Part shown: piece after piece, positions 8,574 to 8,983 of the stretch | Numbering within the stretch: the stretch's first letter is position 1 | Layout: the number at the start of each line of letters is the position of its first letter | NCBI GenBank assembly: GCA_036389195.1 | Contig: DASVQH010000082.1 | Location: 1-8,983 of the forward strand | DNA from: JACCYI01 sp036389195 | GTDB taxonomy: Bacteria; Actinomycetota; Thermoleophilia; Solirubrobacterales; Solirubrobacteraceae | Direction of reading: 5' to 3' | DNA: 8,983 nt | Position numbers and translations under genes: made by a program | The notes under the pieces: model-generated | What the model was told of the DNA's origin: nothing | Database searches by the model: none | The model's input: only the letters and a program-made list of their open reading frames with translations

Positions 8574-8628
8574 CGCACGAAGATATCCCGGGCACCGGCG
8601 TACCGGAACGGCGAACGTTCGGGGCCGG
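8574..8628. other. 55-base intergenic gap with a 10-base palindrome
   Basis: This is the only real intergenic space in the window, between two minus-strand genes. Besides the -10 candidate it holds the perfect palindrome CGAACGTTCG (8612-8621). It also holds CCGG-TACG-CCGG, a short potential hairpin with a four-base stem on the minus strand. Neither is followed by a T-run, so I cannot call a rho-independent terminator for the upstream gene. Confidence 0.5.
8580..8608 (-). promoter_or_regulatory. Candidate leaderless promoter of the secreted hydrolase gene
   Basis: Read on the minus strand, TATCTT (8580-8585) fits TANNNT and lies exactly six bases before the ATG at 8573, so the predicted transcript would begin at the start codon. 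It is part of GGATATC, the most AT-rich spot in this gap. A poor -35 candidate, TTCCGG (8603-8608), sits 17 bases further upstream. No Shine-Dalgarno sequence is present, which agrees with a leaderless start. Confidence 0.42.
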
Positions 8629-8982
8629 TCAGCGCCGCTTCGGCGCGCACGTGCGATAGGTGCGCACGAGCGTGAAGCGGTGTCCTCGCGCCGTGGTGGC
8701 GCGGATCCGCACGCGATAGCGCCCGCGCGGCAGCCCGCGCAGCGAGACCCGGACGCGGCGCAGCCGCCGGCCGCGGTCCACCCGCGCCGTGCGCCGCCCG
8801 ACCTTCACGCTCACGCGCCGGATCCGCTCGCCGCGCGGCGGGCGCAGGTGGACGACGAGGGTCCGGCGGCTGGTGCAGCGCCGCCGCCGCGAGGAGGGCG
8901 GCGCGGCGATGACGTCGGCCGCGCGCGGCGGCGGCCCCGCCGCGGCCCCGTCGGCGGCGCCCGGCTCGTCCTGCGTGCCGGC
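8629..8982 (-). CDS. C-terminal part of a probable surface or secreted protein with an Arg-rich, Cys-flanked domain (5' partial)
   Basis: The minus-strand frame is open from the right window edge to the TGA at 8629-8631, so only the last 117 residues of a longer protein are seen. The GTG at 8812-8814 is an internal Val, not a start, because the recognisable domain begins before it. The visible part starts with a Pro/Ala/Gly-rich linker of about 30 residues. A domain of about 85 residues follows, opening RRRRCTSRRTLVVHLRPPRG and closing TYRTCAPKRR. Alternating short strands (VSVKVG, VRVSLRGLPRG, YRVRIRATT) suggest an Ig-like beta sandwich, with the two cysteines likely bonded. Similar C-terminal domains occur, as far as I recall, in many exported proteins of Solirubrobacterales. 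Arg makes up 21 of the last 61 residues. The missing N-terminal part would decide the function; none can be assigned here. The next gene downstream starts 55 bases on. Confidence 0.75.
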   Translation of the reverse strand, partial: AGTQDEPGAADGAAAGPPPRAADVIAAPPSSRRRRCTSRRTLVVHLRPPRGERIRRVSVKVGRRTARVDRGRRLRRVRVSLRGLPRGRYRVRIRATTARGHRFTLVRTYRTCAPKRR

Positions 8983-8983
8983 T

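Noticed and set aside
7278..8675. Plus-strand open frame of 465 codons opposite the secreted hydrolase
   Set aside because: Arg/Val/Leu/Ala shadow composition; the minus strand encodes a protein with signal peptide and hydrolase motifs.
8629..8814. A stand-alone 61-residue basic small protein starting at the GTG at 8814
   Set aside because: The frame stays open to the window edge and the domain, with its first Cys, begins upstream of that GTG, so this is an internal Val in a longer protein.

Overview
The window is a very GC-rich, tightly packed bacterial chromosomal segment with eight protein-coding genes, almost no intergenic DNA, and no RNA gene, mobile element, CRISPR array or prophage signal that I can see. 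Three things suggest a high-GC actinobacterium, most likely of the class Thermoleophilia (Solirubrobacter/Conexibacter-like): strong G/C preference at third codon positions, start codons without Shine-Dalgarno sequences but with TANNNT hexamers just upstream, and a Cys-flanked, arginine-rich C-terminal domain of a kind I associate with secreted proteins of that class. This placement is inference from memory of families, not a database result.

Layout. Positions 2-6572 hold a plus-strand run of seven genes: (1) a membrane-anchored spermidine synthase-like aminopropyltransferase, cut by the left window edge; (2) folD, for tetrahydrofolate one-carbon metabolism; (3) an unrecognised 188-residue membrane protein whose ATG directly follows the folD stop; (4-6) gatC, gatA and gatB, a complete tRNA-dependent amidotransferase; (7) a small PaaI-type hotdog thioesterase whose TTG start lies inside the end of gatB. 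On the minus strand, converging on this run with no base between the two stop codons, is a 666-residue secreted alpha/beta-hydrolase-like protein. Upstream of it on the same strand is the C-terminal end of a probable exported protein cut by the right window edge.

How the genes work together. GatCAB makes Gln-tRNA(Gln) and/or Asn-tRNA(Asn) by transamidation, and FolD supplies 10-formyl-THF, used for fMet-tRNA and purines, so the core of the plus-strand run supports translation and one-carbon supply. The spacings (0 to 14 bases, GTGA overlap of gatA/gatB, 11-base overlap of gatB/thioesterase) point to translational coupling. TAG stop codons before folD and gatC can be read as the start of -10 hexamers, so internal promoters are possible. 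The minus-strand pair belongs to the cell surface or secreted fraction and looks functionally unrelated.

I found no convincing undescribed multi-gene system. The best leads are the minus-strand pair (a secreted serine-hydrolase-like protein with a basic segment, and the Arg-rich Cys-flanked surface domain), the candidate leaderless promoters, and the unknown membrane protein between folD and gatC.
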